This document shows, piece after piece, positions 1-6,988 of a DNA stretch of 19,185 nt. The notes beneath the pieces are model-generated. The model was given only the letters and a program-made list of their open reading frames with translations. It made no database searches and was not told the origin of the DNA. The position numbers and the translations under genes are program-made. Each line of letters begins with the position of its first letter. Positions within the stretch are counted from its first letter, which is position 1. Source of the stretch: Dehalococcoidia bacterium (lineage in GTDB: Bacteria > Chloroflexota > Dehalococcoidia > Lucifugimonadales > JAGWBF01); NCBI GenBank assembly GCA_021296025.1, contig JAGWBF010000016.1, positions 1 through 19,185 on the forward strand. Reading direction: 5' to 3'.

Positions 1-1834
1 AGGTCTCGGCCTGGTCGCTGACCCGACCTTCTATATCCATTACCTCGACGAGGGTCTGCTGGGCGGATGTCCCCGGCGGCAGGCTCACCTCTATTGCCAA
101 GCGGCGGGCGCTGTCCGAAGGGAATAGGGTGACCGGAATGAGAGGAAGCAAGGCGAGGCTGAGCCCGATCAACAGGACGGTCCCTGCGAGGGTGGGGGCC
201 TTGTGGCCCAATACCCAACGCAGTACAGGGGTATAGGCCCGCTGCATCCAGGTCTCGTGGACGAACGCGATGTCATCCTCTTCTCCCGTTCCTTCGGGGA
301 GGTCGCCCGGCCTCAGTAGGTATGCTCCCAGCACCGGAACGGCGGTCAGTGCCACCACCAGGGATGCCACCAGCGCAAAGCTGATGGTCAGGGCGAAGGG
401 GAAGAAGAACGCCCCCACCAACCCCTCGATGAATGCCAGGGGTATGAATACGACGATGGTGGTCAGGGTGGAGGCGAAGATGGCCGGACCCACCTCCACC
501 GTGGCATCCAGAGCTGCCCGCCACCGCTCCCGTCCCGCCTGTATGTGGCGATACACGTTCTCCAGTACGACGATGGCGTCGTCCACGACCCGTCCTACAG
601 AGATGGCCAAGCCTCCTAGGGTCATGAAATTCAAGGACATGTCCTGCCAAGCCAAGAGGAGCACCCCGGTTAGAACGCTCAGGGGGATGCTCAGGGCGAT
701 GACGATGGTTGGACGCACCGTTGTGAACAGCCCGCGGACGATGGTGGGCCTGATGGTCAGCATGAAGACAAAGACCACGGTTACAGCGAACAGAAAGCCG
801 AACCCTGCCTCTTGAAGCAGGGCATCTATCTGTTCCTGTATCTCAGGTCCCTGGTCCTCGACGATGACCACCTCCAGTCCACTCGGTATGGGCGCGTTCT
901 CCAACAACTCCCGCACCGCCTCGGTTATCTCTACCGTGTTGGCCTCAGGCTCTTTGATGATGGACACGTTGACGGCCTGCCTGCCGTTGGTCCGGGAGAT
1001 GCTGGAGGGGAATTCATCGGTGAGGTCCACCCTTGCCACGTCGGACAACAAGACCGGTCCGGAGGGGGACGACCCCACCACCAGACTGCGGATGTCTTCT
1101 ACGGAAGTGAGGACGTGGAGGGTCTTTACGGGCATCGCCCCGCCGGGACCGGTCAACAGGCCCGTCGGCACGGAGGTGTTGTTGCCGTCCAGGGCATCTG
1201 CCACCTGGGAGAGTGATACCCCGTTGGCCTTCAGCCGCTCCGGGTCCGCAGCCACGCGCACCTGGGGCAGAAATTCTCCGGCAACCTGTACCTGCATCAC
1301 TCCATCTATGCCAGTGAGCTCGGGAAGGAGGAGATCCTCGACTGTGGAGACGGCCAGCTGCTGAGGAGCGAAGCCCGAGGTGCCGCCGTCAGGGGCCTGT
1401 TCCGCGATCACGCTGAACCGGATCACCGCCACTTGGTCAGGGTTGAAACGTCCCACATCGGGCGTCTCCACCCCGGGAGGGAAGGAGATGCCACCCAATG
1501 CAGCTTCGATGGTTCTTTCGGCTTCGGCCATATCGGTCCCGTACCGGAAGTTGGCCAGCACCAGGGAGTTGCCCTCGAAGCTGGTGGACTGGACTGATTC
1601 CAGCCCATCCGTCCCGGAGATGGCAGATTCGATGGGAGATGTGACGTTGTCAACGACAGCTTCGGGGCCTACGGATGGATAAGATGTAGAAATCGCCACA
1701 AGAGGAAACTCGATCTCGGGAAAGAGCTCCACGTTCAAGGAGTTGTAGGCGTACACTCCTCCAGCCAGGACAATGACGATGGCCAGCATGGTGACCGTCC
1801 GCTTGCTTATGGCGAAAGCGGTGAGGAATCTCAA
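1..1834 (-). CDS. RND efflux transporter, AcrB/HAE1 type (partial, C-terminus off window)
   Basis: This is the N-terminal part of a proton-driven resistance-nodulation-division pump in the cytoplasmic membrane; the substrate cannot be told from the sequence. About 611 residues are visible and the gene runs off the left edge (full-length family members are about 1,000-1,100 residues). It has TM1 at about residues 10-30 and a large extracytoplasmic domain with the motif VELFPEIEFP. TM2-TM4 follow at about 345-361, 376-395 and 402-423. TM4 contains VDDAIVVLENV, whose D418 and D419 match the proton-relay pair D407/D408 of AcrB. TM5 and TM6 and the start of the second extracytoplasmic domain follow. 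The TTG start at 1834 is chosen because AAGGA lies 7 nt upstream and no in-frame ATG precedes TM1. No membrane-fusion or outer-membrane partner is in view. The gene diverges from the mtnA operon. Confidence 0.93.
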   Translation of the reverse strand, partial: MRFLTAFAISKRTVTMLAIVIVLAGGVYAYNSLNVELFPEIEFPLVAISTSYPSVGPEAVVDNVTSPIESAISGTDGLESVQSTSFEGNSLVLANFRYGTDMAEAERTIEAALGGISFPPGVETPDVGRFNPDQVAVIRFSVIAEQAPDGGTSGFAPQQLAVSTVEDLLLPELTGIDGVMQVQVAGEFLPQVRVAADPERLKANGVSLSQVADALDGNNTSVPTGLLTGPGGAMPVKTLHVLTSVEDIRSLVVGSSPSGPVLLSDVARVDLTDEFPSSISRTNGRQAVNVSIIKEPEANTVEITEAVRELLENAPIPSGLEVVIVEDQGPEIQEQIDALLQEAGFGFLFAVTVVFVFMLTIRPTIVRGLFTTVRPTIVIALSIPLSVLTGVLLLAWQDMSLNFMTLGGLAISVGRVVDDAIVVLENVYRHIQAGRERWRAALDATVEVGPAIFASTLTTIVVFIPLAFIEGLVGAFFFPFALTISFALVASLVVALTAVPVLGAYLLRPGDLPEGTGEEDDIAFVHETWMQRAYTPVLRWVLGHKAPTLAGTVLLIGLSLALLPLIPVTLFPSDSARRLAIEVSLPPGTSAQQTLVEVMDIEGRVSDQAET

Positions 1835-1979
1835 TGGTTGTTCCTTTCTGTCTCGGCAGCTCCGGACCTATGGGACCATTCTGCTCCAATGCCGAAGGGA
1901 TCTAACACGACCATGCAAACCGAATCCACAAGAAGTGTTCAAGCGCGTCCGGACCGCGACGCGCCAGGAGATGCTTCGG

Positions 1980-2008
1980 TTGACACCATTCCCGTTTGCC
2001 TGTAACAT
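1980..2008 (+). promoter_or_regulatory. Sigma-70-type promoter for the SAM-recycling operon
   Basis: A perfect -35 hexamer TTGACA (1980-1985) is separated by exactly 17 nt from TAACAT (2003-2008), which matches the TATAAT consensus at four of six positions. Transcription would begin near 2014-2016, about 50 nt upstream of the riboswitch aptamer and about 320 nt upstream of mtnA. That long leader is as expected for a riboswitch-controlled operon. The start site is inferred from spacing only. Confidence 0.65.
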
Positions 2009-2019
2009 CACTATCAGCA

Positions 2020-2036
2020 TCGACCGTCGCGGTCGA
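2020..2036. repeat. Perfect 7-bp dyad at the predicted transcription start
   Basis: TCGACCG and CGGTCGA flank a 3-base centre (TCG), giving a 17-base perfect dyad. It lies about 5 nt downstream of the predicted transcription start of the mtnA operon. It could be a repressor operator or a 5'-end hairpin in the transcript; the sequence alone does not decide between them. Confidence 0.4.
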
Positions 2037-2062
2037 GCTACAAGACAGCCGAATAAGCAGAC

Positions 2063-2195
2063 CCACCTTATCCAGAATGGCTGAGGGAACGGCCCTGCGA
2101 AGCCGAGCAACCGGTTCAACACTACACCGCAACTCTTAACGTAGTGTGTCACGGTGCTAATTCCGGCCCCGAACGGCGGGGAAAGATGAGGGTGG
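2063..2195 (+). promoter_or_regulatory. SAM-I (S-box) riboswitch aptamer
   Basis: The leader matches the S-box core. P1 pairs CCACC+TTATC (2063-2072) with GATGA, a bulged G, and GGTGG (2185-2195). P2 contains the conserved block GAGGGAACGGCCC (2083-2095), then GAAGCC and GAGCAACC, which give the kink-turn and pseudoknot loop of the family. P3 pairs ACACTAC (2119-2125) with GTAGTGT (2141-2147). The hallmark junction GGTGCTAATTCC (2153-2164) follows, then P4, CCCCG/CGGGG (2167-2171/2177-2181), then AAAGATGAG. P4 lies inside P1, as in SAM-I and unlike SAM-IV. SAM binding should stabilise P1 and let the downstream terminator form, so the operon is shut off at high SAM. The genes behind it (mtnA, mtnP, ahcY, metK) are SAM-cycle enzymes, which fits. 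Confidence 0.95.
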
Positions 2196-2211
2196 CCATT
2201 AGAAATCTATG

Positions 2212-2240
2212 AGCTTCTCTCACGAGAAGCTTTTTCTTTT
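2212..2240 (+). terminator. Intrinsic terminator of the SAM riboswitch expression platform
   Basis: AGCTTCTC (2212-2219) and GAGAAGCT (2224-2231) form a perfect 8-bp stem with loop TCAC. A T-rich run at 2231-2240 (TTTTTCTTTT) follows. It begins 16 nt after the P1 helix. A mutually exclusive antiterminator is possible: TGAGGG (2187-2192), part of the P1 3' strand, is complementary to CTCTCA (2217-2222) with one G-U pair. This is the usual S-box transcription-attenuation layout. Confidence 0.92.
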
Positions 2241-2270
2241 CGGATTCACATCCCCGTCATTGATAAGCTT

Positions 2271-2311
2271 GACCTCCCCCACCCTTGCTCCTTTTGTGCT
2301 GCGGGGGAGTC
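2271..2311 (+). other. GC-rich stem between riboswitch terminator and mtnA
   Basis: CTCCCCC (2274-2280) pairs perfectly with GGGGGAG (2303-2309). The stem extends by G2271-C2311 and A2272-T2310 around a bulged C2273, with a loop of about 22 nt. No T-run follows, so it is not an intrinsic terminator. It ends about 25 nt before the mtnA start and could affect mRNA stability or translation initiation. Confidence 0.35.
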
Positions 2312-2336
2312 TGACGCAAAGTCCAAGGTTGGTGCA

Positions 2337-3395
2337 ATGCCCGAAATCAAGGCCATAGAGTGGGAAGCAGGAAAGCTCAAACTTATTGACCAGACTGCCC
2401 TTCCCCTGGAAACAATCTACATCGAGCTGGAGAGTTACTCCGAGGTCATCGACGCCATCCGGCGCATGAAGGTCCGCGGGGCGCCTGCCATTGGGGTAGC
2501 GGCAGCATATGCTATGGCGATGGCGGCCAGGGACGCCAACACAACGGACAAGGCAACTTTTCTGGAAGCCCTGAGGGTGGCCTCCCATCGCATAGGGCAG
2601 GCCAGACCGACGGCGGTGAACATCACCTGGGGCGTGGAACGTATGCTGCGCCTGGCAAAGCAGATCGACGATGTGGGACAAGCGCCCGACCTGCTCCTGG
2701 AGGAAGCCCATCGGATACAGCGCGAGGACGAAGAGGCCAACCGGCGCATTGGGACTGAGGGCAAGGGACTCATTCCCAACGGCGGATCGGTGCTCACCCA
2801 CTGCAACACCGGGGCCCTGGCAACGGCCGGTTACGGCACAGCTTTGGGGGTGATCCGGGCTAGCTGGGAAGAAGGGAACCGGTTCCAGGTGTTCGCCACC
2901 GAGACCCGCCCCTTCCTGCAGGGAGCGCGTCTGACCGCCTGGGAGCTGGTGCAGCTTGGCATCCCGGCCACCCTTGTAGTCGATTCCTCGGTCGGCCTTC
3001 TCATGAGCCGGGGCGAGGTGGGCTGCGCAATCGTAGGCGCCGACCGTATCGCGGCCAACGGCGATGTGGCCAACAAGATAGGCACCTACCAGGTGGCGGT
3101 TCTTGCCAAGGAGAACCATGTGCCCTTCTACGTAGCCGCCCCCACCAGTACCATCGACCTTACCCTCTCAGCAGGAGACCAGATACCCATCGAGGAACGC
3201 CACCCCGATGAGGTGGCGACCTTGGGCAGTATCCGCACCGCCGCTCCCGGCATCGGCATACGCAATCCCGCCTTCGACATCACTCCCCATACCTATATCG
3301 CGGGCATCATCACCGAGGAAGGGATAGTCAAGGCTCCATACGTGGAAAACCTGGCTAAGGCCGTTACCCAGGGCCAGGGAGGTGTTCGTGCCTGA
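2337..3395 (+). CDS. mtnA: S-methyl-5-thioribose-1-phosphate isomerase
   Basis: The enzyme converts 5-methylthioribose-1-phosphate to 5-methylthioribulose-1-phosphate, the second step of MTA salvage after MtnP, in the cytosol. The product is 352 residues, the usual length. The eIF2B-like isomerase fold shows family motifs RGAPAIGVAAAY (47-58), THCNTGALAT (154-163) with the likely catalytic C156, ETRPFLQGARLTAWEL (189-204), and GADRIAANGDVANKIGTY (234-251) with the likely catalytic D236. The ATG at 2337 is preceded by AAGG 8 nt upstream. It is the first gene behind the SAM riboswitch and overlaps mtnP by 8 nt, which implies translational coupling. eIF2B-related ribose-1,5-bisphosphate isomerases are close relatives, but the adjacent mtnP and the Cys/Asp pair support MtnA. 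Confidence 0.96.
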   Translation: MPEIKAIEWEAGKLKLIDQTALPLETIYIELESYSEVIDAIRRMKVRGAPAIGVAAAYAMAMAARDANTTDKATFLEALRVASHRIGQARPTAVNITWGVERMLRLAKQIDDVGQAPDLLLEEAHRIQREDEEANRRIGTEGKGLIPNGGSVLTHCNTGALATAGYGTALGVIRASWEEGNRFQVFATETRPFLQGARLTAWELVQLGIPATLVVDSSVGLLMSRGEVGCAIVGADRIAANGDVANKIGTYQVAVLAKENHVPFYVAAPTSTIDLTLSAGDQIPIEERHPDEVATLGSIRTAAPGIGIRNPAFDITPHTYIAGIITEEGIVKAPYVENLAKAVTQGQGGVRA

Positions 3396-4248
3396 AGCCC
3401 TCATCGGCATCATAGGCGGCAGCGGCCTGTACCAGATGGAGGGCCTTTCCGATGTCCAGGAGATGGATGTGGACACCCCCTTCGGCAAGACCAGCGACAG
3501 CATCATGGTTGGTTCCCTGGCGGGAACACAGGTCGCCTTTCTCTCCCGCCATGGCCGGGGGCACCGGATCAATCCTACCCAGCTGCCGGTGCGGGCCAAC
3601 ATCTTCGCCCTCAAAAGCATAGGCGTTGAATGGCTCATCTCCATCAGCGCGGTGGGCAGCCTCAAAGAGGAGATGGCCCCGCTGGACCTGGTGGTGCCGG
3701 ACCAGCTCATCGACCGTACCCGACTACGGGAGAACACCTTCTTCGAGGACGGGATAGCTGCCCACGTGGGCTTTGCCGATCCCTTCTGCTCCGGCCTGAG
3801 CAGCACACTCCACGAATGCGCCATCCAGGTCGGGGCTACGGCCCACCTGGGAGGCACCCTGGTCGTGATGGAAGGCCCTGCCTTCTCCACCAGGGCCGAA
3901 TGTGCGGTGTACCGCTCCTGGGGAGCAGACATCATCGGCATGACCGCCCTCCCCGAAGCCAAGCTGGCCCGGGAGGCTGAGATGTGCTACTCAACCCTGG
4001 CATGCGTAACCGACTACGACTGCTGGCGGGAGGCGACCGAAGTGGTAACCGTCGAGATGGTGGTCGCCAACCTGATGAAGAACATTTCCGTTTCCAAGCA
4101 GGTATTGACGACCATCGTCAACCGAATTCCCCGGGAGCGGACCTGCCCGTGCGCATCGGCGCTGAAGGACACGATAATCACCGCCCCGGACAGGATTCCG
4201 CAAGAGCTGAAGGAGCGTCTGAGACCCCTGGTGGAGAAGTATCTATGA
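3388..4248 (+). CDS. mtnP: S-methyl-5'-thioadenosine phosphorylase
   Basis: The enzyme phosphorolyses methylthioadenosine to adenine and methylthioribose-1-phosphate, the MtnA substrate. From the chosen start it has 286 residues. Purine nucleoside phosphorylase motifs include GGSG (10-13) and SRHG (53-56), both for phosphate, SAVGSL, and GPAFSTRAE (163-171). The base-specificity segment TDYDCW carries D209 and D211, equivalent to the adenine-recognising Asp pair of human MTAP; guanine/hypoxanthine-specific PNPs have Asn there. I choose the GTG at 3388 because AGGGAGG (3376-3382) sits 5 nt upstream. The in-frame GTG at 3382 would overlap that Shine-Dalgarno. The gene overlaps the end of mtnA and is followed after 15 nt by the rhodanese gene. 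Confidence 0.95.
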   Translation: MPEALIGIIGGSGLYQMEGLSDVQEMDVDTPFGKTSDSIMVGSLAGTQVAFLSRHGRGHRINPTQLPVRANIFALKSIGVEWLISISAVGSLKEEMAPLDLVVPDQLIDRTRLRENTFFEDGIAAHVGFADPFCSGLSSTLHECAIQVGATAHLGGTLVVMEGPAFSTRAECAVYRSWGADIIGMTALPEAKLAREAEMCYSTLACVTDYDCWREATEVVTVEMVVANLMKNISVSKQVLTTIVNRIPRERTCPCASALKDTIITAPDRIPQELKERLRPLVEKYL

Positions 4249-4263
4249 ACAAGGAGGCCCGAT

Positions 4264-4623
4264 ATGCCAAGGCAAGACCCAGGTGAACCCTTCTACAGGG
4301 TGGATTCCAACGAGGCGGCGCGGTTGGTGGAGCAAGCCGGCGATACGGCTTCTATCGTAGATGTCCGTCGGGATGACGAATGGGTGTCGGGACATGCCAG
4401 CGGGGCCCTGCATATACCCATCGACGATCTGCTGGGGCGAATGGATGAGCTTCCCACGGACAAGAAGCTCTTCTTCATCTGCGCTGCAGGTGTTCGCAGC
4501 GGCCTTGCGTGCGAGATGGCTGCATCAATGGGCTACTCGTCGGAGAACCTGTTCAACATCGAGGATGGCACACCGGCCTGGATCGAGGGGAACAACCCCA
4601 CAAGCTACGGGGATGAACCCTAA
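4264..4623 (+). CDS. Single-domain rhodanese (sulfurtransferase)
   Basis: This 119-residue protein is a GlpE/PspE-like rhodanese that would move sulfane sulfur through a persulfide on its active-site cysteine. IVDVRRDDEW (31-40) and GHASGALHIP (43-52) match the N-terminal CH2A signature. The active-site loop is C73-AAGVR-S79, the canonical CxxGxRS form, so it is probably catalytic. DGTPAWIEG (101-109) matches CH2B. There is no signal peptide, so it is probably cytosolic. The ATG at 4264 has a perfect AAGGAGG 6 nt upstream. Its place between mtnP and the kinase, 15 nt after mtnP, suggests a sulfur role linked to methylthio-compound salvage or homocysteine metabolism, but the acceptor is unknown. 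Confidence 0.93.
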   Translation: MPRQDPGEPFYRVDSNEAARLVEQAGDTASIVDVRRDDEWVSGHASGALHIPIDDLLGRMDELPTDKKLFFICAAGVRSGLACEMAASMGYSSENLFNIEDGTPAWIEGNNPTSYGDEP

Positions 4624-4672
4624 CGGTCCTGGAGCGCCGATGTCTCGCGAATAATGGAGGTTGAAACTACGG

Positions 4673-5644
4673 ATGTCGATTCTGGTAGTAGGGTCCGTTG
4701 CATATGACAGCGTAATAACGCCGGCAGGCCGCCGGGAGGATTCTCTGGGGGGGTCTGCGACCTACTTCTCCATATCTGGCGGCCGGTTCGCCCAGGTGCA
4801 CATGGTTGCGGTGGTGGGAGAGGACTTCAGAGAGGACCATGTAACCCTCCTGCGCCACCACCAGCTGGACCTGTCCGGCCTCACAACCCTGCCGGGAAAG
4901 ACCTTTCGGTGGTCGGCGGAGTACCACATGGATAACGTGAACAGCCGCACCACCCTGGACACCCAGCTGAACGTCTTTGTGGATTTCAAGCCGGAGCTAA
5001 GCAGCGATCAGCGGCGTCAACCCTACCTGTTCCTGGCCAACATAGACCCCGAGCTCCAGCTAAACGTGCTGGAGCAGATGGAGGAGCGTCCCAAGCTGGT
5101 GGCCATAGATACGATGAACCTGTGGATCGAGAGCAAACCGGAGGCGCTGGCCGAGGTGATAAAGCGGGTCGATGTGGTCTTCATGGATGAGAACGAGGTC
5201 AGGATGTTCGCTGCGCCCCATACCGGAAGCGCCAGCGTCATGAAGGCCGCCCACTACCTGCTTGACCTTGGTCCCCGGATGGCGGTGGTGAAGCGAGGAG
5301 ACCACGGGGTGGTCCAGTTCACCCGGGATTCGGTGTTCGCTGCGCCAGCCTTCCCCGTGGAGTCCGTCAAAGACCCGACAGGGGCGGGCGACTCCTTTGC
5401 CGGAGGGTTCATGGGTTACCTGGCCTACAGCAACGACCTGAGCGATCAAGGATTTCGCAGGGCCAGCGTATTGGGCTCGGTGATGGGGTCTTTTGCAGTG
5501 GAGGACTTTAGCGTGGACCGCCTGCACACGCTGAACAGGGCGGAAGCCACGGCCCGGTTCCGGGCTTTGAGCGACATGATCCGTTTCAATCCCCTGGAAG
5601 AAACGGAGGTGTTGGCGTGGCGGGAGGGAGTCATCTTCGGATGA
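4673..5644 (+). CDS. PfkB-family nucleoside/sugar kinase, possible adenosine kinase
   Basis: This is an ATP-dependent kinase of the ribokinase/PfkB superfamily, 323 residues from the ATG at 4673. The N-terminus has a glycine-rich strand (ILVVGSVAYDS) and the substrate-side GGSATYFS motif. The C-terminal signature DPTGAGDSFAGGF (234-246) contains the catalytic base D240 and the anion-hole glycines. GGAGG-like SD (GGAGG, 4656-4660) is 12 nt before the ATG; an in-frame TTG at 4661 directly abuts that SD and is less likely. The substrate cannot be read from sequence. Its position directly before ahcY, whose products are adenosine and homocysteine, makes adenosine kinase an attractive inference; methylthioribose or another ribose derivative is the alternative. 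Confidence 0.88.
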   Translation: MSILVVGSVAYDSVITPAGRREDSLGGSATYFSISGGRFAQVHMVAVVGEDFREDHVTLLRHHQLDLSGLTTLPGKTFRWSAEYHMDNVNSRTTLDTQLNVFVDFKPELSSDQRRQPYLFLANIDPELQLNVLEQMEERPKLVAIDTMNLWIESKPEALAEVIKRVDVVFMDENEVRMFAAPHTGSASVMKAAHYLLDLGPRMAVVKRGDHGVVQFTRDSVFAAPAFPVESVKDPTGAGDSFAGGFMGYLAYSNDLSDQGFRRASVLGSVMGSFAVEDFSVDRLHTLNRAEATARFRALSDMIRFNPLEETEVLAWREGVIFG

Positions 5645-5696
5645 GCACCATTATTTCTAGCGGCAATCGCAACCAGACGAAACAGAAAGGAGTTGG

Positions 5697-6968
5697 TTGA
5701 ACGAGTTAGGAGAGCGCGGCCACATTAAGGACCCGGGCCTGGCGCAGGCGGGAGTTGCCCGCATCGAGTGGGCAGCTCGAGAGATGCCTGTGACCAAGCT
5801 CATAAGCGATCGGTTCAAGAAGGAACGCCCCTTTGAGGGGGCAAAGTTATCGGCATGTCTGCACGTCACCGTGGAGACAGCCAACCTCGCCCTTGCCCTC
5901 AAGAACGGAGGGGCAGACGTTACGCTGTGCGCCAGCAACCCCCTGAGTACCCAGGACGACGTAGCAGCCGCTCTGGTGGAAAGGTACGGGATACCCACCT
6001 ATTCCATCAAGGGTGAAGACAACGAGACCTACTACAAGCACATCCACGCAGCCCTGGACAAACAGCCCCAGGTAACCTTGGATGATGGCGCAGACCTGGT
6101 CACCACCCTGCACACCGAACGCCAGGAGCTGATGGGCAATGTCATCGGAGGGACAGAAGAGACCACCACGGGCGTTATTCGCCTGGAGGCCATGGCCAAA
6201 GAAGGGAAGCTAAAGTACCCCATCGTTGCCGTAAACGAGGCCGATACCAAGCATTTCTTCGACAACCGGTACGGTACGGGCCAGAGCACCCTGGACGGCA
6301 TTACCCGGGCCACCAACATCCTTTGGGCAGGACGCAAGGTCGTCGTGTTCGGGTATGGCTGGTGCGGTCGGGGCGTAGCGATGCGCGCCCGCGGTATGGG
6401 CTCAAACGTCGCGGTAGTAGAGGTCAATCCCATCCGCGCCCTGGAGGCCGTTATGGATGGCTTCTCCGTGGCTCCCAGCGTAGAGGCGGCCAGGACGGGT
6501 GAAGTGTTTATCACCGTAACTGGCGGGTACAAGGCCATCGGACAGCAGCACCTGGATGTCATGCCCGATGGTGCCATCCTGGCCAACAGCGGCCACTTCA
6601 ACGTTGAGATTGATATTCCTGCCCTGGAGGCCATGTCAGTGTCCAGGCAGGAGGCCCGGCCATACGTGGAGCGGTTCGAAACCAAGGACGGGAGAAACAT
6701 CTTCCTACTGGCTGACGGGCGTCTGGTCAACCTGTCAGCCGCCGAGGGACACCCGTCGGCTGTTATGGATATGAGCTTCGCCAACCAGGCCCTCAGCGTG
6801 GAGCTGTTGGTCTCCAAGAAGGGCACCCTTTCGCCGGGCGTTTACCCGGTACCCCGGGAAACCGATGATGAAGTGGGCCGGCTGAAACTGAAGTCGATGG
6901 GCATCGAGATAGATTCTCTCACTGCCGAGCAACAAAAATACCTGGACAGCTGGGACCAGGGAACCTAG
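5697..6968 (+). CDS. ahcY: S-adenosylhomocysteine hydrolase (archaeal/Thermotoga-type, short form)
   Basis: The enzyme reversibly cleaves S-adenosylhomocysteine to adenosine and homocysteine using bound NAD, which removes the product inhibitor of methyltransferases. It has 423 residues. Substrate-site residues are visible: H56, E155 (GTEETTTGV), K185 and D189 (ADTKHFFDN), H300 (NSGHF), H352 (AAEGHPSAVMD). The NAD fold is GYGWCGRG (219-226). NRYGTGQSTLDG (190-201) replaces the GCRES/GCRHS segment of the usual bacterial and eukaryotic enzyme. The C-terminus ends in QQKYLDSW without the Lys-Tyr tail, and both features mark the short archaeal/Thermotoga type. The TTG at 5697 lies 4 nt after AAAGGAG; no ATG fits the conserved N-terminus. 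It is 52 nt after the kinase and 20 nt before metK. Confidence 0.96.
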   Translation: MNELGERGHIKDPGLAQAGVARIEWAAREMPVTKLISDRFKKERPFEGAKLSACLHVTVETANLALALKNGGADVTLCASNPLSTQDDVAAALVERYGIPTYSIKGEDNETYYKHIHAALDKQPQVTLDDGADLVTTLHTERQELMGNVIGGTEETTTGVIRLEAMAKEGKLKYPIVAVNEADTKHFFDNRYGTGQSTLDGITRATNILWAGRKVVVFGYGWCGRGVAMRARGMGSNVAVVEVNPIRALEAVMDGFSVAPSVEAARTGEVFITVTGGYKAIGQQHLDVMPDGAILANSGHFNVEIDIPALEAMSVSRQEARPYVERFETKDGRNIFLLADGRLVNLSAAEGHPSAVMDMSFANQALSVELLVSKKGTLSPGVYPVPRETDDEVGRLKLKSMGIEIDSLTAEQQKYLDSWDQGT

Positions 6969-6988
6969 AAACAAGGAGGACAACAAAA

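Larger units (their letters stand above)
1835..2336. other. Divergent intergenic region between RND pump and mtnA
   Basis: These 502 bases hold no credible gene. On the plus strand they contain, in order, a promoter (1980-2008), a dyad (2020-2036), a SAM-I riboswitch (2063-2195), an intrinsic terminator (2212-2240) and a GC-rich stem (2271-2311) before mtnA. I see nothing convincing in 1835-1979, which must hold the minus-strand promoter of the RND gene; no clear -35/-10 pair is visible there. Confidence 0.8.

Noticed and set aside
270..815. 181-codon plus-strand frame over the RND gene
   Set aside because: It is antisense to the clear RND coding frame, with a Thr/Met/Arg-rich translation and no known domain.
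1868..2152. 94-codon minus-strand frame in the intergenic region
   Set aside because: It covers the riboswitch and promoter, has no recognisable motif, and its composition is not protein-like.
2063..2195. SAM-IV or SAM-I/IV variant riboswitch considered instead of SAM-I
   Set aside because: A P4 hairpin (2167-2181) sits inside P1 and the P2 kink-turn/pseudoknot block is canonical, which fits SAM-I.
2220..3119. 299-codon open frame on the minus strand opposite mtnA
   Set aside because: It lies antisense to a well-supported mtnA, overlaps the riboswitch terminator, and its translation shows no family motif. It is a codon-bias shadow.
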